Positions 33,587-42,810 of a DNA stretch of 47,428 bases are shown piece by piece. The notes under the pieces are model-generated. The model did no database searches and was not told where the DNA came from. It saw only the letters and a list, made by a program, of their open reading frames with translations. Origin of the DNA: Bacteroidota bacterium (GTDB taxonomy: Bacteria > Bacteroidota > Ignavibacteria > Kapaibacteriales > UBA961). The stretch is taken from positions 40,404 through 87,831 of the forward strand of contig JAFDZU010000049.1 of assembly GCA_018266765.1 (NCBI GenBank), read 5' to 3'. The position numbers and the translations under genes were made by a program. Position 1 is the stretch's first letter; each line of letters begins with the position of its first letter.

Positions 33587-35610
33587 GTTTTCCCCATAAA
33601 ATATGTTTTCATTATCCCTTTGCCTTTGATGTCCATTTCGCCACGAGGAATAAATTGTATTGGTAGTTCACTGAGCGAAGTCGAAATGAGCGCGTTTCTA
33701 AAGTCTTCACTCACATGAATCTTCCCTGCTTCGCCATGCGATTCCATCCGCGCCGCCGTGTTCACCGCATCACCCCACATATCATACGCGAATTTCTTCT
33801 TGCCAATCACACCCGCTACTACTTCGCCGCTGTGAATTCCTATCCGTAATTGTATTTCCTCACCGGTGGAAATTGAATGGAATTGCTTCATTGATTCCAC
33901 CATTTCAAGCGCAAAATGTGCCATCGCTTCGGCGTGATAGTTATGCTGAACCGGCGCGCCGGAAACGACCATGTACGCGTCGCCGATCGTCTTGATTTTC
34001 TCTAAGCCATGCTTCTCGGCAAGCCGGTCGAATTCGCTGAATATTCTATCTAATCCTTCCACAAGTTCTTCAGGAGTAATACGTTGCGAGAGTTTGGTAA
34101 AATTAACGATATCGGCAAAAAGCACCGATACGCTTGGCAGTTTTTCGGCGATGAGTTTCGTGCCGTCGAGCATTTTATCGGCAATGCTGGGCGGTAATAC
34201 GTTATGGAGCAGTTGCTCGGTGGCTAAGTGTCGGGCGTTTGCGGCGGCATTGGCTATGGCAATTTCTTTTTCATATTGGGCGGTCTGCCGTTGCTGTTCC
34301 ATCTGATTTGCCATCTTTTTTGCATCCTCGCTTTGGACTTTCTTTTCCGTTTGATGATACTTTTTGTAATGAAATGCGAAGTCCTCCCAGCGTTTCTCGT
34401 TTTCGTATAAAACTGCCAGATATTCATGCCAATAAACAATTTGCGCATTTGCGTCAATTTCCTCGCTATACGCCAGTGCCTTCAGCAAATACTCCTCTGC
34501 CTTCACCGCATCGTAGCCGTGGTAATCCTTTACGGCATAGACACAACCGATATTTCCAATACTAACTGCTACACCCAGTTTAGCGTCAATTTCACTGGCG
34601 GCAGCAAGGTTTTTTTCGTAGTATTCCAAAGCATTGTCGTAGTCACCGAGAGACCAATAAACATTGCCGATGTTTCCCGTGGCGGATGCAACACCATATT
34701 TAGCGTCGAGTTCTTCATAAATGGCGAGAGCTTTCAGGAAGTATTCCAATGCAGAATCGTAGGAGCCCAGACTCTGATATGCGCTTCCGATGCTTCCGGT
34801 AACATTAGCCATGTCTAATTTTGCACCGATTTCCTCCAGTACCGCGAGTGCTGTGCCAAAATTTTCCAAGGACTTGTCGTAGAGGCCGAGAGAAGTATAC
34901 ACATTTCCGATGCACACCTTAACATTTGCCAGCCAGGATTTTGCACCGGTTTCGATGAAAATGGCAAGCGCATTAGCGTAGTGTTCCAATGCCTTGTCGT
35001 ATAAGCCAAGTTCAGTATACACATTTCCGATATTTAACAGCACAGCCCCGACCATTCTTGTGTCTCCAAGTTCCTCGTGAGCGGCAAGGGCTTTTTCGCA
35101 ACATTCCAACGCTTTATTGAATAAGCCAAGATACCAATACACATTTCCGAGGTTCATGGTAACGCGGGCAATACCGGATTTATCTCCGAGTTCCTCGTAG
35201 GCAGCAAGTGCGCGTCGGTCATATTCCAATGCCTTGTCGTAGTCGCCAAGATTCATGAACACAAGCCCGAAGCCCTTTAGTACAAAAGCAATTGCCGATT
35301 TGTCTCCGGCGGCTTCGGCAGTGAACTGCATTGATGTGAAGTGTTCGAGCGCGGCGGGGTAATTGCCGCGTAAATTAGCAGCGCTGCCGAGAATGCCGAG
35401 AGCGCGGATGCGGAAGTCCCCCTCACCCTGCCCTCTCCCACCGTGAGATAGTTCCCTTTTAGCTCCTTCCCCTGTTGGGAGAAGATTGGGATGAGGGTCT
35501 TCAAGCGTTGCTAGCGCTTCATTCACCAGCCGCTCCGCTTCGTCGTAGTTTCCTATGGTGTTGTGTTCTTCTGCCTTATCGAGCAGTGCTTTGAGTTCTT
35601 CGTTGTTCAT
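33583..35610 (-). CDS. TPR-adenylate cyclase, array gene 8, with two repeat insertions
   Basis: 675 aa. About 10 TPR units (residues 15-425; KALEYDRRALAAY, KALEHYANALAIF), linker, LLHNVLPPSIADKM, cyclase from about 494 with Asp500, Lys540, Asp544, Asp610, Asn617, Arg621. Subtype 4. Near the N-terminus (about residues 38-65) it carries PHPNLLPTGEGAK and GGRGQGEG, a peptide characteristic of a translated genomic palindromic repeat, between the first two TPR helices, where paralogs have only a few residues. The C-terminus ends YFMGKT, unlike the common YFLEK, and accordingly the ribosome site for the next gene is GGGG, not GGAG. ATGA overlaps on both sides. Confidence 0.92.
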   Translation of the reverse strand: MNNEELKALLDKAEEHNTIGNYDEAERLVNEALATLEDPHPNLLPTGEGAKRELSHGGRGQGEGDFRIRALGILGSAANLRGNYPAALEHFTSMQFTAEAAGDKSAIAFVLKGFGLVFMNLGDYDKALEYDRRALAAYEELGDKSGIARVTMNLGNVYWYLGLFNKALECCEKALAAHEELGDTRMVGAVLLNIGNVYTELGLYDKALEHYANALAIFIETGAKSWLANVKVCIGNVYTSLGLYDKSLENFGTALAVLEEIGAKLDMANVTGSIGSAYQSLGSYDSALEYFLKALAIYEELDAKYGVASATGNIGNVYWSLGDYDNALEYYEKNLAAASEIDAKLGVAVSIGNIGCVYAVKDYHGYDAVKAEEYLLKALAYSEEIDANAQIVYWHEYLAVLYENEKRWEDFAFHYKKYHQTEKKVQSEDAKKMANQMEQQRQTAQYEKEIAIANAAANARHLATEQLLHNVLPPSIADKMLDGTKLIAEKLPSVSVLFADIVNFTKLSQRITPEELVEGLDRIFSEFDRLAEKHGLEKIKTIGDAYMVVSGAPVQHNYHAEAMAHFALEMVESMKQFHSISTGEEIQLRIGIHSGEVVAGVIGKKKFAYDMWGDAVNTAARMESHGEAGKIHVSEDFRNALISTSLSELPIQFIPRGEMDIKGKGIMKTYFMGKT
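33666..33691 (-). repeat. Interspersed repeat in cyclase tail, copy 5
   Basis: Identical 26-bp core to the copies at 20681 and 22356, including CACTGAGCGAAG; encodes ISTSLSELP. Confidence 0.7.
35418..35498 (-). repeat. Palindromic repeat inserted in TPR region (family C)
   Basis: About 81 bp (27 codons) with complementary ends CCCTCACCCT and ATGAGGG, and inner CTCTCCCACC / GGGAGAAG pairing. On the coding strand it gives the PHPNLLPTGEG-type peptide well known from translated interspersed repeats in many genomes. The length is a multiple of three and the frame is kept. Confidence 0.72.
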
Positions 35611-37442
35611 GCCTTCTCCAAAAAATAAGTTTTCATTATTCCTTTGCCTTTAATCTCCATTTCACCTCGTGATATAAATTCTATAGGTAGTTCATTGAGC
35701 GAAGTCGAAATGAGCACGTTTCTAAATTCTTCACTCACATGTATCCTCCCCGCCTCGCCGTGCGATTCCATCCGTGCCGCCGTGTTCACGGCATCGCCAT
35801 AAATGTCATACGCAAGTTTACCAGTACCGATGAGTCCCGCAGTAATTTCTCCGCAATGCAAACCTATCCGTAAGTGAAAAAGTGTTCCCGCAGGCAGATG
35901 TTCGCGGATTTCTTCGGGTAATTTTATGTCCTCCATCATCTCCAATGCCATGAGCGCAAGTCGTTCACTGTGATTGGGATAGCGCACCGGCGCACCGCAG
36001 ACCGCCATGTAGCCGTCGCCGATGGTTTTTATACGCTCGCAACCGTGCTTGGCAGCGAGCGAGTCGAAATGCTCGAAAATAAAATTCATAAATGCAAGCA
36101 CAGCGGCGGGCAGCATTTTCGAGGAGATTTCCGTAAAACCGACTACATCGGCAAAGAGAATTGACGCGTTTTCGAAGTGGTCTGCAATGCGGGTTTCGCC
36201 CAGCATTACGCGGTCAGCGATGGATTTCGGGAGAGTTTTGTGGAGCAGACGTTTCGTGGCTTCTGCGTCCGCACGTTCTACGGCAAGGGATTTTTCCCGG
36301 TCCACCGCTTGCTTTTGTTGCTCCAATTGTTCGGCTTTTTGCAGTGCGGCATTGCTTTGAACTTCTTTCTCTAAGTTATGATATTGTTCAAAATGATAGC
36401 CAAACTCTTTCCAGCGTTCCAGTTGTTTATACAAGTCGGCAATATCCTTGTGCGCATCAAATAACTCACTTTTCATTTCTAATTCTTCAAAGACATCAAT
36501 CGCCTTTAGCAAGTATTCTTCGGCTTGTTCGGGGTTGTAATCACTAAATTCAGCGACTGCATAAACAGCACTCAGCCGAGCGTAGCTGCCAGCAATTTTC
36601 CCTTTATTGTTGAGCTTCAGGTTAAGGGCGAGGTCTTTAAGAAAATACTCCAATGCATTGGAATATTCCGAAAGGAAATAATGGACAACTCCGATATTTC
36701 CGGTAATAGTCGCCCTGAAGGCAAGTTCATCATCGTCCAGAGCACTAAGCGCTTCGTGAAAATATGCCAGTGCGGTTTCGTAGTTGCCAAGATTCAGATA
36801 CCCGCCGCCGATATTGGAAATCGTACCCGCCACCATCCTTCTGTTGCCGTCTGCCCTGAATGCGGCAAGTGTCCTTGTATAATACTCTATGGCTTTTTCA
36901 TGCAGCCCAAGAGCCATATATACCTGAGCAATTTCGTTGATAATCGAGTTCAGAGCAGTAGTGTCTTCGAGTGTTTCGTAGTACGTATGTGCTTTAAAAT
37001 AACACTCTAACGACCGTGCATGGTCGCCTATAAATTTATAGGTTAACCCCATATAATATATGGTCTCAGCAATACCGGGTACATGAGCGGATTCCTCAAA
37101 CATTGCAAGTGCCTTGGTATAGTACTCCAAGGCAAGCGGAAATTTGAAAAGGTGATGATAGCTGGCTCCTATCATCGTCATAGCATCGGCAATATCAATT
37201 TGATTACCGATTTCCCGTGTTAGAGAAAGGGCTTCCTCCGCCGCTTCCAGCGATTCTTGCTCCAACCCTTTTCCCGACCGTCGCAAAGAAAAAGCAAGTT
37301 GACGCAAAAATCGGGAGCGGAACAAAGGGTCATTTGTGTCCGCTATTGCTTCCCTGCAAATCCTCTCGGCTTCGGCAAAATGTCCTTTTTCGTTATTCGC
37401 TTTCGCCTCTGCCAAAATATATTCTATTTCTTCGTGTGTCAT
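35607..37442 (-). CDS. TPR-adenylate cyclase, array gene 7
   Basis: 611 aa. About 9 TPR units (residues 15-360; LALEYYTKALAMF, NALEYFLKDLALN), linker, LLHKTLPKSIADRV, cyclase from about 425. Catalytic set Asp432, Lys472, Asp476, Asp546, Asn553, Arg557. Subtype 1 (ASILFADVVGFT, YDIYGDAVNTAARM), with the genes at 37450, 40945 and 46755. DNA 35979-36227 differs at only two positions from 41323-41571 in the gene at 40945, while the TPR parts are far apart in sequence. One oddity: SSKMLPAAVL where the relatives have MPPAAVL. Seven-nt gap after the gene upstream. Confidence 0.92.
   Translation of the reverse strand: MTHEEIEYILAEAKANNEKGHFAEAERICREAIADTNDPLFRSRFLRQLAFSLRRSGKGLEQESLEAAEEALSLTREIGNQIDIADAMTMIGASYHHLFKFPLALEYYTKALAMFEESAHVPGIAETIYYMGLTYKFIGDHARSLECYFKAHTYYETLEDTTALNSIINEIAQVYMALGLHEKAIEYYTRTLAAFRADGNRRMVAGTISNIGGGYLNLGNYETALAYFHEALSALDDDELAFRATITGNIGVVHYFLSEYSNALEYFLKDLALNLKLNNKGKIAGSYARLSAVYAVAEFSDYNPEQAEEYLLKAIDVFEELEMKSELFDAHKDIADLYKQLERWKEFGYHFEQYHNLEKEVQSNAALQKAEQLEQQKQAVDREKSLAVERADAEATKRLLHKTLPKSIADRVMLGETRIADHFENASILFADVVGFTEISSKMLPAAVLAFMNFIFEHFDSLAAKHGCERIKTIGDGYMAVCGAPVRYPNHSERLALMALEMMEDIKLPEEIREHLPAGTLFHLRIGLHCGEITAGLIGTGKLAYDIYGDAVNTAARMESHGEAGRIHVSEEFRNVLISTSLNELPIEFISRGEMEIKGKGIMKTYFLEKA
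35690..35715 (-). repeat. Interspersed repeat in cyclase tail, copy 6
   Basis: Core ATTGAGCGAAGTCGA; encodes ISTSLNELP. One base (T for C) separates it from copies 1, 2 and 5 in the core. Confidence 0.68.
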
Positions 37443-37449
37443 GGTGGTT

Positions 37450-39117
37450 TTATCCCAATTTTTCTAAAAAATACGTCCGCATTGTTCCTTTGCCCTTTAT
37501 TTCGATTTCTCCACGTTCAATGATTTGAAAGTGATTTACTCCTGCTTTCGACATAAACTCTTCTGAGCAATGTATCCTCCCCGCCTCGCCGTGCGATTCC
37601 ATCCGTGCCGCGGTGTTCACTGCATCGCCGTAAATGTCGTAGGCGAGCTTTCCCGTTCCGATTAATCCCGCCGTGATTTCCCCGCAATGAAGACCAATCC
37701 GCAGATGAAACACCGTTCCGGCAGGCAGGTGTTCGCGGATTTCTTCGGGTAGTTGAATATCCTCCATCATGTCCAATGCCATAAGCGCAAGCCTCTGGGC
37801 GTGATTGGGATAGCGCACCGGCGCACCGCACACGGCCATGTAGCCGTCGCCAATGGTTTTGATGCGCTCGCACCCGTGTTTAGCGGCAATGCCATCGAAA
37901 TACTCAAAAATAAAATTCATAAATGCGAGGACAGCAGCAGGAGGCATTTGAGCGGAAATTTTCGTAAAACCGACCACATCTGCAAAGAGGATGGACGCGC
38001 TTTCGAAGTGGTCTGCGATGCGATATTCGCCTTTAATCACGCGGTCGGCGATGGATTTGGGGAGGGTTTTGTGAAGGAGTTCTTCGGTGGCTTGTGCGCG
38101 TTCGCGTTCGACAGCAAGGGCTTTCTCACGCTCGGCGTCTTGTTTGCGCTGCTCCATAAGTCCTGCTTGTTTCTTGGCTTCCTCGCTTTGGACTTCCTTC
38201 TCTGTTTCGTGGTATTTCTTGAAATGACGAGCAAAATCTTCCCACCGCTTTTCGCGCTCGTATATTTCCGCAAGGTTTTTATGGAACTGATACACCTGCC
38301 TTTTCATGCCATGTTCCTCGACAATCGCAATCGCTTGCAGTAAATACTCTTCTGCCTTGGCAAGGTCATATCCCTCGAAACCCCGCATTGCATAGGTCTG
38401 CCCGATACTGTCAAGATTGCTGGCAATGCCGTATTTCAGACCGAGTTCCTGAAAAAGCGCCAGTGATTTGTGCATATACTCCAACGCGTTGGGGTAGTCC
38501 GCAATGTTACTGTACAACCATCCGATATTACCGTAGCTGGTTGCAATGCCCTCTTTATTATCATTGCCGGATTCTTCATACATTGCGATTGCCTTCAGAG
38601 CATATTCCAACGCTTTACCGTAGTCCAAACGTTCCTGATGCACAAGCCCAAAACTATCGAGAATACCTGCAATGCCGTTTTGATCGCCAAGTTCCTCATA
38701 GATTGTCATCGCCAACTGATAATACTCTAATGCTTTGTCGTAGTCCGTAAGATTCTGATACACAAGCCCGATATTGCCGAGCAATGCCGCCTTTCGGATA
38801 CGATTTCCAATCCGCTCGCTGAACGACAGTGCGATTTCTGCCTGACTCAGCCCGAGTGCATAATCACCTCGTAAATCTGAAAATGTCATCAGCCGGTTGT
38901 ACGCCCAGGCCAGCATCGCAAGTACCTCGTGTTTCTGCGAAATTGCATCAAGTTCCTCACCAAGATCTTCACGCTCCGCGAATGGTTCGAGAAGTGCCAG
39001 TGCTTCCTTGGCGCACCGCTCAGACTCGTCGTAATTTGTTTGTTCAAATAAACTTAGCGCTTCGTAGAGAAGCGACCTTGCGGTGTCAATCTTTGCCTGA
39101 ATGTCGTAGTTTGTCAT
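37450..39117 (-). CDS. TPR-adenylate cyclase, array gene 6
   Basis: 555 aa. About 7 TPR units (residues 25-305; KALEYYQLAMTIY, NALEYMHKSLALF), linker, LLHKTLPKSIADRV, cyclase from about 373 with Asp380, Lys420, Asp424, Asp494, Asn501, Arg505. Subtype 1. The N-terminal 130 residues align well with the gene at 30069 (DIQAKID, LLEPFAEREDLGE, DYALGLSQAE), although the cyclase is of a different subtype. The C-terminal loop (MSKAGVNHFQII) is the uninterrupted form, without repeat. ATGA overlap with the upstream gene; weak ribosome site. Confidence 0.92.
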   Translation of the reverse strand: MTNYDIQAKIDTARSLLYEALSLFEQTNYDESERCAKEALALLEPFAEREDLGEELDAISQKHEVLAMLAWAYNRLMTFSDLRGDYALGLSQAEIALSFSERIGNRIRKAALLGNIGLVYQNLTDYDKALEYYQLAMTIYEELGDQNGIAGILDSFGLVHQERLDYGKALEYALKAIAMYEESGNDNKEGIATSYGNIGWLYSNIADYPNALEYMHKSLALFQELGLKYGIASNLDSIGQTYAMRGFEGYDLAKAEEYLLQAIAIVEEHGMKRQVYQFHKNLAEIYEREKRWEDFARHFKKYHETEKEVQSEEAKKQAGLMEQRKQDAEREKALAVERERAQATEELLHKTLPKSIADRVIKGEYRIADHFESASILFADVVGFTKISAQMPPAAVLAFMNFIFEYFDGIAAKHGCERIKTIGDGYMAVCGAPVRYPNHAQRLALMALDMMEDIQLPEEIREHLPAGTVFHLRIGLHCGEITAGLIGTGKLAYDIYGDAVNTAARMESHGEAGRIHCSEEFMSKAGVNHFQIIERGEIEIKGKGTMRTYFLEKLG

Positions 39118-40940
39118 GGTTTTGTCTCTATAAAATATGTTTTCATAATTCCTTTGCCTTTGATGGACACTTCACCGCGAGGAATAAAATATATAGGTAG
39201 TTCATTGAGCGAAGTCGAAATAAGTGCATTTCTAAATTCCTCACTCACATGGATTTTATCTTCCTCACCATGCGATTCCATTCTTGATGCTGTGTTCACC
39301 GCGTCTCCCCATAAATCATACGAATATTTATTCTCACCAATTATTCCTGCAACAACCGAACCCGAATGTAAGCCAATTCTAAACCCCAAATTTATCGGAA
39401 CAGAAAACTTCTGTTCCATCGAGAAATTTTCCAGCATTTCGAGTGCCGCAAAAGCCGCGTGCTCCGCATGATTTTCAACGGCAACTGGTGCGCCGCAGAC
39501 TGCCATGTATGCATCGCCGATGGTCTTGATTTTTTCAAGTCCGTGTTTCTTACAAATCGTATCAAAACGGGTAAACACGATGTCGAGAATATCTATTAAT
39601 TCTCCGGCAGGAAGTTGTGATGACAATTGTGTAAAGCCAACAATATCAGCAAATAACACGCTCACATTTTCGTGTGTATCAGCTATTCTCTTTTCACCTT
39701 TCAGTAAGCGTTCGGTGATATTAGGGGGAAGGATATTCGAAAGGATTTCATTCGTAGCACTTGCGTGGGCACGTTCACCTGCTAATGTTCTGTCCATTTC
39801 GTGTTTTTGCGTTTGCTTCCTGATTTCTTCACTTTGAATTTCATCTTTGAGGTCGCGATATTTTTTATAATAGTACGCATATTCTTTCCATCGTTCTTCC
39901 TGCTCGTAGAGGTCTGCAATAGATTTGTATCTCTCTATAATCCACACTTTCCAAGTGTTTTTATTGAGAATTGCAATGGATTTAAGAAGGTATTCTTCGG
40001 CTTTGTCTGCATCATAACCGCTGAAATTTCTTTCGCGGTACAGATCACCAATACAACCTGTAATGTACCCAAGGTTAAGTATATCACCAGTTTCTTTGTG
40101 ACTGGCAAGTGCTCTACCATAATACTCCAATGCCAATTCATGCGAGCCGGTTTCTTTATATACCTGTCCTATATTACCTAAAGTTTCTGCTATCGCAGGA
40201 ATATTTTTCAAATCTGTATATCCTATAAGCACTTTGCCGTAAATTTCCATGGCATTATCATAGTCGCCAAGATAGTAGTAGGCAAATCCGATTTCATAAA
40301 TTACATTGAGGATGCGTACATTCGGCACGCCAATCTCTTCTAATATCCGAAGAACTTCCTTGTAGTATTCCAATGTTTTTTCGTATGTACCCATAGTGAA
40401 ATAGACTCGGGCTATTTTCTCCATGGTAACGGCAATGCTTTCTTTATCACCAACTTCTTCCAAGATGGGAAGTGCACGACTAAAAAACTCAATCCCTTTC
40501 GCATAATCTGCAATCACGTTGCAATAGAGACTACCAAGATTGCTGAGTGTTCTGCCCATTCCTCCTTTATCGCCGAGTTCCTCGTAAAGGGCAAGAGCAT
40601 TATTCAAACATTCCAATCCCAAAAGAGGATTTTTCGATTGTATCGTCCCTAACATACCATACGCTTTCGCTTTTATTGCTTTACTGTCGGATAGTTTTGC
40701 CTCAGTCAGTGCAGATTCTGCATACGGCAAGGCTTCATCTGTACGATCCTGCCTCCAGAGTGTAATTGACATCAAAACAAGCGCACGGGCACGAAGTGTT
40801 TCAAAGCCGCTCTTGTATTGGGATTCTTCAAGAACGGCGAGTACTTCCAAACAAATTCTTTCAGATTCTTGGTAGTTGAAGGCAACAAGCATCTCTGCTT
40901 CTACGCTGTCGAGTAGTTCGTCAAGTTGTAGGTAAGTCAT
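39114..40940 (-). CDS. TPR-adenylate cyclase, array gene 5
   Basis: 608 aa. About 9 TPR units (residues 20-360; KTLEYYKEVLRIL, LALEYYGRALASH), linker, ILSNILPPNITERL, cyclase from about 425. Catalytic set Asp432, Lys472, Asp476, Asp542, Asn549, Arg553. Subtype 3. The N-terminus resembles that of the neighbouring gene at 40945, which carries a subtype 1 cyclase, again showing TPR and cyclase parts with different relatives. HGEEDKIHV replaces the usual HGEAGKIHV, and the tail is YFIETKP in place of YFLEK. Starts 4 nt after the upstream gene. Confidence 0.92.
   Translation of the reverse strand: MTYLQLDELLDSVEAEMLVAFNYQESERICLEVLAVLEESQYKSGFETLRARALVLMSITLWRQDRTDEALPYAESALTEAKLSDSKAIKAKAYGMLGTIQSKNPLLGLECLNNALALYEELGDKGGMGRTLSNLGSLYCNVIADYAKGIEFFSRALPILEEVGDKESIAVTMEKIARVYFTMGTYEKTLEYYKEVLRILEEIGVPNVRILNVIYEIGFAYYYLGDYDNAMEIYGKVLIGYTDLKNIPAIAETLGNIGQVYKETGSHELALEYYGRALASHKETGDILNLGYITGCIGDLYRERNFSGYDADKAEEYLLKSIAILNKNTWKVWIIERYKSIADLYEQEERWKEYAYYYKKYRDLKDEIQSEEIRKQTQKHEMDRTLAGERAHASATNEILSNILPPNITERLLKGEKRIADTHENVSVLFADIVGFTQLSSQLPAGELIDILDIVFTRFDTICKKHGLEKIKTIGDAYMAVCGAPVAVENHAEHAAFAALEMLENFSMEQKFSVPINLGFRIGLHSGSVVAGIIGENKYSYDLWGDAVNTASRMESHGEEDKIHVSEEFRNALISTSLNELPIYFIPRGEVSIKGKGIMKTYFIETKP
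39200..39225 (-). repeat. Interspersed repeat in cyclase tail, copy 7
   Basis: Core ATTGAGCGAAGTCGA followed by AATAAGTGC (others ATGAGCGC); encodes ISTSLNELP. Confidence 0.66.
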
Positions 40941-40944
40941 AATG

Positions 40945-42810
40945 TTATTTTGTTTGTTCCAGAAAATATGTTTTCATCATGCCTTTGCTTTTGATATCAA
41001 TTTCACCACGTTCTATAAAGTGGATTCCTGCCTGAGCAGGAATGACAGAGTGGGAAAGTTCTTCAATAAAATCAGACGAGCAGTGTATTTTTCCGGTTTC
41101 GCCATGTGATTCCATGCGGCTTGCGGTGTTGACTGTGTCTCCGTAAATATCATACGCAAGTTTACCGGTGCCAATAAGCCCCGCGGTGATTTCCCCGCTA
41201 TGCAGACCAATCCGCAGGTGAAACACCGTTCCCGTCGGCAGATGCTCTCGGATTTCCTCGGGTAACTTTACATTCTCCATCATATCCAATGCCATCAGCG
41301 CAAGTCGCTCGGCGTGGTTGTGATAGCGCACCGGCGCACCGCAGACCGCCATGTAGCCGTCGCCGATGGTTTTTATACGCTCGCAACCGTGCTTGGCAGC
41401 GAGCGAGTCGAAATGCTCGAAAATAAAATTCATAAATGCAAGCACAGCGGCGGGCGGCATTTTCGAGGAGATTTCCGTAAAACCGACTACATCGGCAAAG
41501 AGGATTGACGCGTTTTCGAAGTGGTCTGCAATGCGGGTTTCGCCCAGCATTACGCGGTCAGCGATGGATTTGGGGAGGGTTTTGTGGAGGAGTTCTTCGG
41601 TGGCTTGTGCGCGGGTGCGTTCAACGGCAATTTGTTTTTCGTGTTCAGCAGCTTGGCGGCGTTGCTCCGTCAATTCCGCCGCTTTTTGGGTTTCTTCGCT
41701 CAGAACTTCTTTTTCAAGGTCGTGGTACCGCTCAAAATACAACCCAAATTCCTCCCAACGTTTTTCCGATTTGTAAAAGTCGGCTACCATTTTCAGGTTA
41801 CCACAAAGAGAGTGTTTCGCACCTGATTCTTCAATTACGGAAAGTCCCTTCAGTAAAAATTCTTCGGCTTTGACGGGATTATAGCCGTCGAAATCCCGTC
41901 TGCCATAGAGTTCCCCGATATTCGCTATCTGATCTGCAACGCCAAGTTTGTCTCCTATTTTTTCTCTTATGGCAAGCACACGTTGGTATTGTTCTAACAA
42001 GGTTTCAAATTCTGACATGCGAAAATGAACCGTGGCTATATTACCCAAAACATTTGCGATGAACCCCTGATGGTCAATTTCCTCCATAATCGTAAGCGCT
42101 CGACCGTAATAATCCAAAGCTTGAGCGTAATCCAGCATGGTGACATGAATGCTCCCTATATTACACAGTGACCCCGCAATTCCGGCACGATTGCCGAGTT
42201 TTTGGTAACCCTCAAGCGCTCTGCTGCAATATTCCAATGCCCGATTGTTGTCCTCGAGATGACTATAAACCTGGCCGATACTTCCGGTTGCATGGGTAAT
42301 TCCTGTTATGTCGTTAAGTGCTTCGTAAATAGTAAGTGCTTTTGTTATGTACTCCAGTGCAATGTTGTAAGTGCCAAGCGAAATATATGTTGATCCTGTC
42401 GTGTTCAGAACCCGTGCTTCGAATATTGCGTTGCCCTGCTGCCGGAACATGGTCAACGCAGTATCACAGTATTCCAGCGCACGGGCATACTCAGCCATTG
42501 AATTATAGATAAAGCCCAGATTAGCAATTGACTTTGCTGTTTCCGCTTCACTTTTGGCTTCTTTAGCCGTTGCAAGCGCTTCTTCTCCCAGAGGCAACGC
42601 CTCGGTGTTTTTCCGCCTGCGTGCAAAGGACTCGGACAGCAGGCGTAAGGCCCGGGCTTTGAAAACAAGCAGCACGTTGTCAGCGCTACCTTTCATTTCC
42701 GGCAGCGCCGCAAAGACCTCATTGCACAGTTCTTCGACTCTTAAGTAGTCGCTGATGCTGACTCCTGCTTCTGCCCAGTCGAGGAGTTCGTTTATTTCTT
42801 CGCAACTCAT
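40945..42810 (-). CDS. TPR-adenylate cyclase, array gene 4, with VIPAQAGI repeat
   Basis: 621 aa. About 9 TPR units (residues 20-370; RALEYCDTALTMF, QALDYYGRALTIM), linker, LLHKTLPKSIADRV, cyclase from about 433. Catalytic set Asp440, Lys480, Asp484, Asp554, Asn561, Arg565. Subtype 1. Its catalytic DNA is almost that of the gene at 35607, but just upstream of position 41571 (toward the linker) it switches to match the gene at 37450, a likely conversion breakpoint. The C-terminal loop has HSVIPAQAGIHFIE, a peptide encoded by a palindromic genomic repeat. KSKG replaces the conserved KGKG before MMKTYFLE. ATGA overlap with the upstream gene and a GGAG ribosome site. Confidence 0.92.
   Translation of the reverse strand: MSCEEINELLDWAEAGVSISDYLRVEELCNEVFAALPEMKGSADNVLLVFKARALRLLSESFARRRKNTEALPLGEEALATAKEAKSEAETAKSIANLGFIYNSMAEYARALEYCDTALTMFRQQGNAIFEARVLNTTGSTYISLGTYNIALEYITKALTIYEALNDITGITHATGSIGQVYSHLEDNNRALEYCSRALEGYQKLGNRAGIAGSLCNIGSIHVTMLDYAQALDYYGRALTIMEEIDHQGFIANVLGNIATVHFRMSEFETLLEQYQRVLAIREKIGDKLGVADQIANIGELYGRRDFDGYNPVKAEEFLLKGLSVIEESGAKHSLCGNLKMVADFYKSEKRWEEFGLYFERYHDLEKEVLSEETQKAAELTEQRRQAAEHEKQIAVERTRAQATEELLHKTLPKSIADRVMLGETRIADHFENASILFADVVGFTEISSKMPPAAVLAFMNFIFEHFDSLAAKHGCERIKTIGDGYMAVCGAPVRYHNHAERLALMALDMMENVKLPEEIREHLPTGTVFHLRIGLHSGEITAGLIGTGKLAYDIYGDTVNTASRMESHGETGKIHCSSDFIEELSHSVIPAQAGIHFIERGEIDIKSKGMMKTYFLEQTK
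41022..41050 (-). repeat. Palindromic repeat in cyclase tail (family D)
   Basis: ATTCCTGC-CTGA-GCAGGAAT, a perfect 8-bp stem with a 4-nt loop. On the coding strand it reads VIPAQAGI, the peptide typical of a widespread class of translated palindromic repeats best known from proteobacteria. It lies in the same loop as families A and B in other array genes. Confidence 0.78.
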
